This document shows positions 30,972 to 39,513 of a stretch of 54,209 bases of DNA, piece by piece. The position numbers and the translations under genes were made by a program. The notes under the pieces were generated by a model, which made no database searches, had not been told where the DNA came from, and saw nothing but the letters and a program-made list of their open reading frames with translations. Position 1 is the first letter of the stretch. Every line of letters begins with the position of its first letter. Source of the DNA: an uncultured Lachnospiraceae bacterium (GTDB taxonomy: Bacteria; Bacillota; Clostridia; Lachnospirales; Lachnospiraceae); assembly GCA_910579465.1 (NCBI GenBank), contig CAJTUB010000012.1:1-54209 (forward strand). Direction: 5' to 3'.

Positions 30972-32369
30972 ATGATTAAAGATAATCAAAAAGCATTTAA
31001 TAGATTACACATCCTGGCAGACGGCTTTTTTATCCTTCTGGCGTATCTGCTGGCCTATGTGCTGCGGTTTCACTGGCTCGGGCTTGAGAAGGCGGGAAAC
31101 TATACGATTGAACGGTATCTGAAGTTTCTTGCTTTTCTGCTGCCGATGTGTCTTCTGATTTACTGGCTGGGCGGGCTGTACGCGTCAAAGCGCAGCCGGG
31201 AGCTGCAGTGGGAGCTATGGGTCTTATTGAAGGTAAATATTATGAGCGGTGTCGGGTTTGTGGCGCTGCTGTTCCTGTTTAAATTTGATATTTCCCGTGG
31301 TTTCCTGGCTTTTTTCTTCGGGTGCAGCGTCGTATTCGAGGGGCTGTTCCGTCTTTTGATGCACCGGATTTTAGCGCACATCCGTAAAAGCGGGAAGAAC
31401 TTAAAGCATGTTTTAATCGTTGGCTACAGCCGGGCGGCGGAGGAGTATGTGGACCGGATTCTTGCCAATCCGCAGTGGGGGTATTATATTCACGGGATTC
31501 TGGATGATAAAATGGCAGTGGGGACACGTTATAAAAAGGTAACGGTGCTCGGAACGATGGAGGAGCTTTCTGATTATTTAAAACAATATGAATATGATGA
31601 GATTGCGATTGCACTTGCCATCCACGAGTACGGGAAGCTGGAAGACCTTGTGAAAAAATGCGAGTATTCGGGAGTGCACACAAAGTTTATTCCGGATTAT
31701 AATCATATTATACCGACCGTGCCGTATATCGAGGATTTAGAGGGGCTTCCGGTTATCAATATACGGAAGGTGCCGTTAAGTAATATGGTAAACCGGGTAA
31801 TAAAGCGCATCCTTGATTTTGTCGGGGCGCTTATATGTCTGCTGCTGTTTGCCATACCGATGCTGATTGTAGCGCTTGCCATCCGCTTAACGTCCAAGGG
31901 GCCGGTAATTTTTTCCCAGATACGGGTAGGACTTCATAACCGCGAGTTTAAAATGTATAAGTTCCGTTCGATGATAGTGCAGGAAACAGCAAAAGAGGCA
32001 GGGGAGTGGACGACAAAGAATGATTCCCGCGTGACCGGCATCGGGCGGATTATCCGGAAAACAAGCATTGACGAGCTGCCGCAGCTCTTTAATGTGCTAC
32101 GGGGGGACATGAGCCTGGTCGGGCCGCGTCCGGAGCGTCCGAAGTTTGTAGAAAAGTTTAAGGAGGAGATTCCGCGTTATATGATTAAGCATCAGGTACG
32201 GCCGGGAATCACGGGCTGGGCACAGGTAAACGGATACCGCGGGGACACCTCTATCCGCAAGCGGATTGAATATGATGTACACTATATTGAAAACTGGAGT
32301 ATCGGTCTGGATATCAAAATATTGTTTTTAACGGTATTTAAGGGCTTTATCAATAAAAATGCTTATTAG
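30972..32369 (+). CDS. Undecaprenyl-phosphate sugar phosphotransferase (WcaJ/WbaP type)
   Basis: About 465 aa. Four N-terminal helices and a Rossmann-like CoA-binding-type segment (HVLIVGYSRAAEEYVDRI, ILDDKMAVG) precede one more helix and the catalytic bacterial sugar-transferase domain (about 290-465): KRILDFVGALICLLLF, SKGPVIFSQIRVG, FKMYKFRSM, RKTSIDELPQLFNVLRGDMSLVGPRPE and RPGITGWAQVNGYRGDT. It loads a sugar phosphate onto undecaprenyl phosphate to start exopolysaccharide synthesis. ATG 30972 follows AGGAGC at good distance; GTG 30942 has no such site. It overlaps or abuts clpX. Confidence 0.92.
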   Translation: MIKDNQKAFNRLHILADGFFILLAYLLAYVLRFHWLGLEKAGNYTIERYLKFLAFLLPMCLLIYWLGGLYASKRSRELQWELWVLLKVNIMSGVGFVALLFLFKFDISRGFLAFFFGCSVVFEGLFRLLMHRILAHIRKSGKNLKHVLIVGYSRAAEEYVDRILANPQWGYYIHGILDDKMAVGTRYKKVTVLGTMEELSDYLKQYEYDEIAIALAIHEYGKLEDLVKKCEYSGVHTKFIPDYNHIIPTVPYIEDLEGLPVINIRKVPLSNMVNRVIKRILDFVGALICLLLFAIPMLIVALAIRLTSKGPVIFSQIRVGLHNREFKMYKFRSMIVQETAKEAGEWTTKNDSRVTGIGRIIRKTSIDELPQLFNVLRGDMSLVGPRPERPKFVEKFKEEIPRYMIKHQVRPGITGWAQVNGYRGDTSIRKRIEYDVHYIENWSIGLDIKILFLTVFKGFINKNAY

Positions 32370-32382
32370 AAAGGCGAAAAAG

Positions 32383-33801
32383 ATGGACGAGGAAAAGAAG
32401 CTGCCGGAAGAAACCACGGCGGAGAAGACAACGGAACAGAAAGCGGAGGAAAAACAGGAAAAGAAGAACTCTGCTTATGAGGAGTATTGTCAGCTGTGCC
32501 GCAGACCTGCAAGCATTGCAGGGAAAATGATGCATATGCCGAATAACCTGTGCATCTGCAATGACTGCCTGCAAAAAACATTTGATTCGATTAACAGCGG
32601 GAATATGCCTTACATGGAAATGTTTACGCTGGACCCGGCAATGCTCCGGTTCGGCGGCGAGCTTCCGAAGATGCCGAAGGTAAAGAAAAAGGCAAAAGAG
32701 GCGGAGAAGTCACAGGAAAAGGAAGAGAAGCCGGCACTGGATTTAAAGAATCTGAAGGCGCCGCATAAAATCAAGGCAGAGCTGGATGAGTACGTCATCG
32801 GGCAGGAGCATGCCAAAAAGGTGGTTTCCGTCGCGGTATACAATCACTATAAGCGCGTTGCCGATAAGGATGCCACGATAGAGCTTGAAAAGTCCAATAT
32901 GCTGATGCTCGGACCGACCGGCAGCGGCAAGACCTATCTTGTCAAAACGCTGGCAAGGCTTTTGAATGTGCCGCTTGCAATTACGGATGCAACGTCTCTG
33001 ACAGAGGCAGGCTACATCGGTGATGATGTGGAAAGTGTGCTGTCAAAGCTGCTTGCGGCGGCGGACAATGATGTGGAGCGCGCGGAGCACGGCATTATTT
33101 TTATTGATGAAATCGATAAAATTGCAAAGAAGCGGAACACGAACAGCCGCGATGTGAGCGGTGAATCGGTGCAGCAGGGACTGTTAAAGCTTTTAGAGGG
33201 CAGTGAAGTAGAGGTGCCGGTAGGAGCGACCAATAAAAACGCCATGGTGCCGATGACGACCATTAACACAAAGGATATTCTGTTTATCTGCGGCGGAGCG
33301 TTTCCGGAGCTGGATAAGATTATCAAAAAGCGTCTGAACAAGACTGCCACCATCGGCTTCCGTTCCGAGCTGCGGGACAAATATGATGAGGATAAGAAGC
33401 TGTTGGAAAAGGTGACGGTGGAGGATTTGCGGGAATATGGGATGATTCCGGAGTTTCTGGGCCGTCTGCCGGTCGTGTTTGCCCTGCAGGGGTTAGATAA
33501 GGAACAGCTCATCCAGGTACTGCAGGAGCCGAAAAATGCCATTTTAAAGCAGTATGAGCATCTGCTTGCCTTAGATGAGGTGAAGCTGGTGTTTGCTGAG
33601 GATGCACTGGAAGCGATTGCAGAGCGCGCGATGGAGAAGGATACAGGAGCGCGTGCCCTGCGTGCGATTCTGGAGGAAATCATGTTAGATATTATGTATG
33701 AGATACCGAAGGATGAAAATATCGGCAGGGTGACGATTACCGGGGACTATGTAAGAGGCTGCGGCGGACCGGTGATAGAAATGCGTGGCTCGTTAAAATA
33801 G
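32383..33801 (+). CDS. Divergent ClpX-type AAA+ unfoldase
   Basis: About 472 aa, 50 longer than usual ClpX. The first 30 residues are charged and followed by a four-cysteine zinc domain (CQLC ... CICNDC), a lysine/glutamate linker, and the AAA+ module: ELDEYVIGQEHAKKVVSVAV, GPTGSGKTYL (Walker A), EAGYIGDDVES (pore loop GYIG), IIFIDEIDKI (Walker B), RDVSGESVQQGLLKLLEGS, IPEFLGRLPVVF and TGARALRAILE (sensor 2). The ClpP-docking loop is present as ATIGFRSE. The RKH pore loop of standard ClpX is replaced by GATNKNAMVP. No clpP is adjacent. ATG 32383 is preferred (GAAAGG ahead); ATG 32359 would overlap the upstream gene. Confidence 0.88.
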   Translation: MDEEKKLPEETTAEKTTEQKAEEKQEKKNSAYEEYCQLCRRPASIAGKMMHMPNNLCICNDCLQKTFDSINSGNMPYMEMFTLDPAMLRFGGELPKMPKVKKKAKEAEKSQEKEEKPALDLKNLKAPHKIKAELDEYVIGQEHAKKVVSVAVYNHYKRVADKDATIELEKSNMLMLGPTGSGKTYLVKTLARLLNVPLAITDATSLTEAGYIGDDVESVLSKLLAAADNDVERAEHGIIFIDEIDKIAKKRNTNSRDVSGESVQQGLLKLLEGSEVEVPVGATNKNAMVPMTTINTKDILFICGGAFPELDKIIKKRLNKTATIGFRSELRDKYDEDKKLLEKVTVEDLREYGMIPEFLGRLPVVFALQGLDKEQLIQVLQEPKNAILKQYEHLLALDEVKLVFAEDALEAIAERAMEKDTGARALRAILEEIMLDIMYEIPKDENIGRVTITGDYVRGCGGPVIEMRGSLK

Positions 33802-33833
33802 GAAAACAGGCTGAATGGCTCGTAAAAAAGTGG

Positions 33834-33886
33834 AAATACTCCTCACAAAGAAGCTTTTATGCACAAAGCGGAGAGGAGTATTTTTT
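33834..33886 (+). promoter_or_regulatory. Hairpin that is both possible clpX terminator and ywmB ribosome-site mask
   Basis: AAATACTCCTC (33834-33844) pairs perfectly with GAGGAGTATTT (33873-33883), with an inner GCTTT/AAAGC pair. A T tract follows, then ATG 33887. The right arm is the ribosome binding site of the next gene, so folding would hide it. Confidence 0.55.
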
Positions 33887-34645
33887 ATGGGACTTTTGTG
33901 GAAAAACAGCAGGAAACGGACAAAAGCGGCAATTGTGTTTGCGGCGGTGCTTCTGACAGCCCTGGCGTTCCGTGTTATGACGGAGCGGGCATTTATGGCA
34001 CAGGCAAGCATTGCGGGGGCATTTCTGACACTGACGCCGGAGCAGAGCAAAGGAACAGTGACCTTAACTGCGCGGTATCTTCCGCCGCCATATGGATTCT
34101 CGGAAGAGAAGCTGCTTCATTATTTTTCAAAGGAAATCGGTCTTGTGATAGAGGGAGAGCCCAGGGAAGTAACCTATGAAGGGCGTCTGGAATTTGTTTA
34201 TGAAAAACAGGCGGCAGAGGCGCTTTCCATTGTAAAACTGGTATATCTGACTGAGGCAAAGGAGTATTATCTGTGCGCCGAGATTACCCTGTATGAAAAA
34301 AATGCCGCGACAGCATCTTATTTCCGCGATATGTTAGAGCAGGTGGCAAAAGAGATGGAAATGGATGAGATTACGACAACCCTGGAGCTGAGTGGAAGCT
34401 ATACCGGGGAAATCCCGCTCTCGAAAAAGGATGAGCTGACTGACCGGCTCTTGGAGGAGCTTTATGCGCAGCCGGTTTATGAGAACCGGGAAAATAAGAA
34501 CTATACTGTGTACGCGTACACGGGCGCGGTAAAGGACTATATTGTAGTAGAACAGAAAAAAATCAATGTGCAGGTAGCCATTTACTATGACCGTGCCGCC
34601 AACCGCACGGAGGTCGTGCTGGCATCGCCAATCGGGCTGCGGTAA
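33887..34645 (+). CDS. YwmB-family protein
   Basis: About 252 aa. A cytoplasmic basic start and one membrane helix (AAIVFAAVLLTALAFRVM) lead to an extracellular domain. The end, KKINVQVAIYYDRAANRTEVVLASPIG, and the YVYAYTG-like strand before it (YTVYAYTGAVKDYIVVEQ) align with the C-terminus of Bacillus YwmB, whose fold is TBP-like; TTTLELSGSYTGEIPLSKKD matches its middle strand. The function of YwmB is not established. ATG 33887 follows GGAGAGGAG; the longer frame from 33815 lies in the hairpin region. Confidence 0.75.
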   Translation: MGLLWKNSRKRTKAAIVFAAVLLTALAFRVMTERAFMAQASIAGAFLTLTPEQSKGTVTLTARYLPPPYGFSEEKLLHYFSKEIGLVIEGEPREVTYEGRLEFVYEKQAAEALSIVKLVYLTEAKEYYLCAEITLYEKNAATASYFRDMLEQVAKEMEMDEITTTLELSGSYTGEIPLSKKDELTDRLLEELYAQPVYENRENKNYTVYAYTGAVKDYIVVEQKKINVQVAIYYDRAANRTEVVLASPIGLR

Positions 34646-34657
34646 GGGGATATCAGG

Positions 34658-34702
34658 GAAGCTGCACCCGGCGCTGTAGCGCTCCGGGTGCGGCTTCTTT
34701 TT
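34658..34702. terminator. Terminator between convergent ywmB-like and Q/P-rich genes
   Basis: GAAGCTGCACCCGG (34658-34671) pairs with CCGGGTGCGGCTTC (34684-34697) with one mismatch and is followed by five T. Confidence 0.8.
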
Positions 34703-34706
34703 GCAG

Positions 34707-35495
34707 TTACTGGCGCTGGCGGCGTCTGCAGAGCAGCTCTGAGGTGACGGAATCGGTAAGGAGCTCCAGCCATTCAATCGGACAGCCTGCCTGCAAAAAT
34801 TCTTCGGTCAGCGGCTGGTTTTCCCGCAGCAGCCGGTCTCTCATAAGCCGCAGGGATAAGTAGTCAGGGTAGGTGTCATAAATAAATTCCTTTTCCCCAT
34901 AGGAGGACAAAAAGGAATCGGCGGCGCCGTAAAGGCGCTGCAGCATAAGCGGATGACGCTGTTCAAAGTACATTGTATTTCCCGAGTTTCTGTGCGGCAT
35001 ATTATTATGTTCCTGCATTTGCGGCATGACCTGTGTCCAGTTCTGCTGCATCTGGACGTTTTGTTCCGGCATCCTGGCCGGAGTCTGCTGTATTGGTGCA
35101 GTTTGGTCCGGTCTCCGGACCGGGGTCTGCTGCATCGGAGTGGTTTGGTTTGGCATCCGGACAGGGGCCTGCCGTGTCTGGACGTTTTGTTCCGGCATTT
35201 GGGAAGGAGCCTGTTGCATTGGTGCAGTTTGGTTCGGTCTCCGGACCGGAGTCTGCTGCATCGGAGCGGTTTGGTTTGGCATTTGGACCGGAGCCTGCTG
35301 CATTGGTGTGGTTTGGTTTCGCATCGGGGCAGTCCGGTTCGGGGTCTGCGGTATGGTTTGTCTTTGCATGGAAGATTGTCCCGGAGCTGGTGCGCCTGGA
35401 ATCGGTGGGTTATTTTGTGCGTTTGCACCCTGAGGCGGGTAAAAACGGCTTTGTGGTTCCTGGTGCCTGGCGGGAGCAGAGTAGAAAACTGGCAT
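34707..35495 (-). CDS. Q/P/N-rich tandem-repeat protein
   Basis: About 262 aa. After a short start (PVFYSAPARHQEPQSRFYPP) there are six 14-residue repeats of the form QTAPMQQTPVRRPN, rich in glutamine, proline and asparagine and poor in structure. The last 90 residues look folded (QRHPLMLQRLYGAADSFLSS, YDTYPDYLSLRLMRDRLLRE, PIEWLELLTDSVTSELLCRR). No signal peptide is seen, so it is probably cytosolic. ATG 35495 has AGGCAGG 8 bases ahead; the longer frame would need TTG 35588. Family not recognised. Antisense frames over it are repeat shadows. Confidence 0.7.
   Translation of the reverse strand: MPVFYSAPARHQEPQSRFYPPQGANAQNNPPIPGAPAPGQSSMQRQTIPQTPNRTAPMRNQTTPMQQAPVQMPNQTAPMQQTPVRRPNQTAPMQQAPSQMPEQNVQTRQAPVRMPNQTTPMQQTPVRRPDQTAPIQQTPARMPEQNVQMQQNWTQVMPQMQEHNNMPHRNSGNTMYFEQRHPLMLQRLYGAADSFLSSYGEKEFIYDTYPDYLSLRLMRDRLLRENQPLTEEFLQAGCPIEWLELLTDSVTSELLCRRRQRQ
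35043..35315. repeat. 42-bp tandem repeat coding for 14-residue units
   Basis: About six and a half units within the - strand gene at 34707-35495. The units also fall into a larger three-unit period (…RRPN, …QMPE, QNVQ…), pointing to growth by duplication. Confidence 0.8.
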
Positions 35496-35664
35496 AGAAA
35501 GACCTGCCTTATAATCGGTGTTGTTGTAGTATATGAAAGAAGGAGAAAAAGGTGCCTGTAACTCTTTGCAAATGTATTTTCCGGACAAATGAAAGATAAG
35601 GAAAAGACGCTCTTAAGACTTTCTGAAAGACTTCTTAAAAAAGCGCGGAAGCGCAAGGTAACTC

Positions 35665-35692
35665 TTGAATTTCAGTCAAAGTATGCTATACT
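35665..35692 (+). promoter_or_regulatory. Promoter of the methyltransferase operon
   Basis: TTGAAT (35665-35670), 16-bp spacer, TATACT (35687-35692) with TGC ahead (extended -10). Confidence 0.6.
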
Positions 35693-35726
35693 GAAAAGTG
35701 GATAGGCTGACAGGAAAGGGGAAAAA

Positions 35727-36902
35727 ATGGAGCAGACAGTACGGGAGGCGGTTGCAGATGCCGTCGGAGAAGGGCTGCAGCGGCTGGTGCTGAGCAACGC
35801 ACCGAAGGCGTCAGAGCTTTCTAAAGTGAAAATTTATCCGGTGACGGCAGGAGGCCGACAGTGTTACCAGATAGAAGAATACCGCGGGACCCAGGTGTTT
35901 CATAGAAATTGCGGGGAAGAAGAGGTAGAACAAAAGGTAATAGAATGGCTGGAGGACGGTTGCTTTAAGCAGGCGGAGCTGACCTCGGTGTTTCATCAGA
36001 GAACGGTGCTGTTTGGCAAAAAGGGGAATGCAACAGTCCGGTGCCGCAGGCGGCAGGAGAGCCCTTCGCTTGTGATACCGAGAGAACATAACCGGAAGAA
36101 AAGGTATCTTCTGGAGGAAGGGATTCCGGTTCCGTTTCTTGTCGACCTTGGTGTTATGACAAAAGAGGGCATGGTTCTGAAGGCAAAGTACGATAAGTTC
36201 CGTCAGATTAACCGTTTTCTGGAGTTTGTCGAGGATATTCTCCCGGCGCTGCCAAAGGAAAAGGAGCTTCAGATTCTGGATTTCGGCTGCGGGAAGTCGT
36301 ATCTGACCTTTGCGCTTTATCATTACCTTCATACAGTAAAGAACTATTCCATAAGGATTGTCGGACTTGATTTGAAAAAGGACGTGATTGCGCACTGCAG
36401 TCAGCTGGCAGCTTCTTATGGCTATGATAAATTGGAGTTTTTGTGCGGGGATATTGCGGACTATACAAAGGCTGAGGCGGTTGATATGGTGGTAACGCTG
36501 CATGCCTGTGATACAGCAACCGATTATGCCCTGTATAAAGCAGTCTGCTGGGGAGCGTCGGTCGTACTTTCCGTACCGTGCTGCCAGCATGAGTGGAACC
36601 GGCAGATGGAGTGTGAGGCGCTTGCGCCGTTTTTAAAGTATGGCATTATAAAGGAGCGGATGTCGGCGTTAATGACAGACGCCTTCCGTGCCAATGTCAT
36701 GGAGGCCTGCGGATATAAGACGCAGCTGCTGGAGTTTGTGGATATGGAGCATACGCCGAAGAATATTCTGCTGCGGGCGGTAAAAAAGGAGAAGATAGAG
36801 AGGCAGGCGCTTCCTGCACGAGTGAAGGAAAAGACAGCAGGAATCCTGGAGTATTGCGGGACAGAACCGGCGCTTTACCGGCTTTTAACGGAGAAAGAAT
36901 AG
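35727..36902 (+). CDS. SAM-dependent methyltransferase (Methyltransf_32-like)
   Basis: 391 aa. The first 150 residues hold an extra domain (YQIEEYRGTQVFHRN). The Rossmann domain begins ILDFGCGKSYLTFALY (SAM motif I), then IVGLDLKKDVIAHC (motif II), LEFLCGDIADY and VTLHACDTATDYAL, and SVPCCQHEWNRQ with two neighbouring cysteines. The last two motifs are typical of PF13679-type methyltransferases related to GSTCD. Its substrate is unknown; RNA is a guess. The stop is one base before the ATG of the next gene, so they are co-translated. Confidence 0.85.
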   Translation: MEQTVREAVADAVGEGLQRLVLSNAPKASELSKVKIYPVTAGGRQCYQIEEYRGTQVFHRNCGEEEVEQKVIEWLEDGCFKQAELTSVFHQRTVLFGKKGNATVRCRRRQESPSLVIPREHNRKKRYLLEEGIPVPFLVDLGVMTKEGMVLKAKYDKFRQINRFLEFVEDILPALPKEKELQILDFGCGKSYLTFALYHYLHTVKNYSIRIVGLDLKKDVIAHCSQLAASYGYDKLEFLCGDIADYTKAEAVDMVVTLHACDTATDYALYKAVCWGASVVLSVPCCQHEWNRQMECEALAPFLKYGIIKERMSALMTDAFRANVMEACGYKTQLLEFVDMEHTPKNILLRAVKKEKIERQALPARVKEKTAGILEYCGTEPALYRLLTEKE

Positions 36903-36903
36903 A

Positions 36904-39432
36904 ATGAAAAAACTTGGTCGGATTTTGTATTTAATTGTGGTCTTTTTCTGTGCGGTGCTGTTTTTTGCAGGCCGTATCGGGGAGACTGTATTTGCGGATA
37001 AAACGGAAACGGTTCCGATGGGCGAGACAGAGTTCCCGACGATTACGATACTTACCTGCGGGGAAGAGATTAACTGCCTGTATGGCTACAGCTCGAATCT
37101 GGATACGATTCTGAACCGGGAGAATGTGATTCCGGTCGGGGCGGACGGGGTTTTTGAACTGAAAATCGATGAACGTGATATGACGATACGCCGTCTGAAA
37201 TATGAGATTCTGGATGTTTCCAGCGAGGCGGAGCTTGGCTCCGGCACGATTAATGCGTTTGACAAGCAGGAAGACTATAAGCTGGTCCGTATTAAATTAA
37301 AGGAAGATTTAAAAGAGGGAACCGAATATGCAGTAAAGGTAACCTTGATTAATAATGTCGGCAAGCGGGTGTACTATTATTTCAGAATCAAGCAGTATGA
37401 GAAGCCGCTGCTAAGCGAGAAGTTAGCGTTTATCCGGGACTTCAGCCGGAAGACACGCAGTGCTGACGCTGCAGATATCGAAGCGCTGATTCCTTATCTG
37501 GAGATGAAGGCAGATGCGCCTTCGGATACTTTTGGTTATGTGGATATTCATTCCAACTACCGGCTTGTAGCGTGGAACGGTCTGGCGCCGGAAACGGTGA
37601 CAGAGCCGCTTGTTTCCGTAACAGAGTTTTATGATGAGATTATGACGGCAGTGGTGCGTTATTCTGTCAGGCTCGATGTCGGGTACGGGGAAGAGTATTA
37701 TACCGTAAAGGAGTATTACAGAATCCGGTATCTGGGAGACGTAGTCCATCTTCTGAATTATGAGCGGCGTGCGGAGTCGGTGTTCGATGTGAAAAACGCA
37801 AGTCTTTCCCAAAGTGATTTGAAAATCGGCATTACGGCAGGAGCAGGGCCGGAGTTGTACCCGAATTCGGATAACAGCATCGTTGCCTTTGTAAGAAATG
37901 GGACGCTCTACTGCTATAGTCTGGCAGATAATGCAATTTCTGCGGTATTTTCGCCACCTTCCACGTCGGAAGACCGTATGTATGGGCAGCAGGAGGGGCA
38001 TGATATTCATGTTCTGAAAATAGAAGACAGTGGGAACATCACGTTCCTTGTGGACGGCTATATGAGCCGCGGCGTGTACGAGGGGCGTGTCGGCTTGTTT
38101 GTATACCGGTATTTCCATGCGCAGAAGCGTCTGGAAGAGCTGATTTATATTCCGGTGAATACCACTTATCAGGTGTTAAAGGAAAACTTCGGTGATTTTG
38201 CGTATCTGAATGAGTACGACGTGTTCTATTTTATGGTGAACCATGCCTTATACGCCTACAATCTGGTGACGGAGGAGTTAAAGGAAATTGCCTCCGGAAT
38301 CAAGGAGGATGGCTATGTATATTCCGTTACCGGGCGTTATGTCGCCTATCAGGAAGCAGGACGGACGGATTGTGTGAAGGTGCTGTATCCGGAAACCGGC
38401 AGGATTGCGGAGATTCTTCCGCAGCCAGGGGAATATGTGAAGCTGCTTGCGCAGTCGGAGGAGAATCTGGTCTGCGGGTACGGAAGAACGGAGGAGCTGG
38501 TAGTCAATGAGGACGGCAGCGTTACCTATGCCATGTATAAGGTGCAAATCAGCAGTGCGCTCGGACGTTTGAAGAAGGTTTACCAGAAGGCGGGATATTA
38601 TGTAGAGGCTGCGGAGGCCTCCGGGAATGTCATCCGTCTGGAACGCCTGACCCGGAACGGAAACGGGGTCTATGAGCAGGCAGAAAGCGATTATATTCTG
38701 AACATGGACAAAACGCCTGCAGGGAAAATTGCCCTGTCAAAGCGCGTGACGGAGCGGCTTCTGACCGAATACTATATTTCATTTCCATCTGTCTTTGTCA
38801 TGGAAACATCGCCGGAGGAGGTTCCTGTTCTTTATACGGTAGTGGTAGAGGATACGACGCTCCGGATTAACGAGATGGAAGCAGGGAATGAGGAGTATTA
38901 CACCTATTATTACGGTATGATTGACGGCATCTATGAGAACGCGGCAGATGCGATTCTGGCGGCGGATGCAAAGGTAGGAACGGTAATCAATGAGGAAGGC
39001 AAGATTGTCTGGGAGAGAGGCGTAAAGGCTGCATTTGCTTCCGTACCGTCGATTACAGGAGTGCCGGCCGGAAGTGACAGGAATGCAGTACAGGCGGCAG
39101 TGAAAATGATGCTTTCCGTAAAGGGAGTAAATGCGGATATTTCAAAGGAGGAGGCAGAGCAGCCGTTAAATCGGGTTATGGGTAGATATACGAATTCCCG
39201 TGTTATCGTGCTGACCGGGGCCACTCTTGACGAGGTACTCTATTTCGTATGGAAGGGTCAGCCGGTGCTTGCCATGAAGGAGCCGGGCGGAGCGGTTGTG
39301 ATTACTGCGTATAATGCAAGGGAGGTTGTCTATTATGACCCTGCCAGGGGACGCAGCGTAACTGTGGACAGGGAGTCGGCAGAAGCATTGTTTGAAGCCG
39401 GCGGAGGCATTTTTATCAGCTTCTTATATTAA
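36904..39432 (+). CDS. Large exported protein with C-terminal C39-like fold lacking catalytic residues
   Basis: 842 aa. A signal sequence or anchor (ILYLIVVFFCAVLFFAGRIG) is followed by Ig/beta-type domains to about residue 170, then repeating beta-strand blades from about 310 to 610 (DNSIVAFVRNGTLYCYSLAD, GRYVAYQEAG). The C-terminal 110 residues (VPSITGVPAGSDRNAVQAAV, VLYFVWKGQPVLAMKE, GGAVVITAYNAREVVYYDPA) resemble C39-type papain-like peptidases, but the expected Cys and His are absent, so it is probably a binding domain. Family not named. It follows the methyltransferase gene by one base. Confidence 0.72.
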   Translation: MKKLGRILYLIVVFFCAVLFFAGRIGETVFADKTETVPMGETEFPTITILTCGEEINCLYGYSSNLDTILNRENVIPVGADGVFELKIDERDMTIRRLKYEILDVSSEAELGSGTINAFDKQEDYKLVRIKLKEDLKEGTEYAVKVTLINNVGKRVYYYFRIKQYEKPLLSEKLAFIRDFSRKTRSADAADIEALIPYLEMKADAPSDTFGYVDIHSNYRLVAWNGLAPETVTEPLVSVTEFYDEIMTAVVRYSVRLDVGYGEEYYTVKEYYRIRYLGDVVHLLNYERRAESVFDVKNASLSQSDLKIGITAGAGPELYPNSDNSIVAFVRNGTLYCYSLADNAISAVFSPPSTSEDRMYGQQEGHDIHVLKIEDSGNITFLVDGYMSRGVYEGRVGLFVYRYFHAQKRLEELIYIPVNTTYQVLKENFGDFAYLNEYDVFYFMVNHALYAYNLVTEELKEIASGIKEDGYVYSVTGRYVAYQEAGRTDCVKVLYPETGRIAEILPQPGEYVKLLAQSEENLVCGYGRTEELVVNEDGSVTYAMYKVQISSALGRLKKVYQKAGYYVEAAEASGNVIRLERLTRNGNGVYEQAESDYILNMDKTPAGKIALSKRVTERLLTEYYISFPSVFVMETSPEEVPVLYTVVVEDTTLRINEMEAGNEEYYTYYYGMIDGIYENAADAILAADAKVGTVINEEGKIVWERGVKAAFASVPSITGVPAGSDRNAVQAAVKMMLSVKGVNADISKEEAEQPLNRVMGRYTNSRVIVLTGATLDEVLYFVWKGQPVLAMKEPGGAVVITAYNAREVVYYDPARGRSVTVDRESAEALFEAGGGIFISFLY

Positions 39433-39513
39433 AACATGGCGTTAGACGTGATGAGAGACAACAAAACGAAAGTATAGACAAAGCGCAGGGCTTTGCGCAG
39501 AAAGAGGGAAGAT

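Noticed and set aside
35043..35315. CRISPR-like array
   Set aside because: The 42-bp units are contiguous with no unique spacers, lie in frame within a coding region and have no cas genes near.
34841..35656. Long overlapping frames with Cys/Arg- or Leu-rich repeats across the Q/P-rich gene
   Set aside because: They are alternate-frame translations of the 42-bp repeat; only the - strand frame with the folded C-terminus and a ribosome site is plausible.
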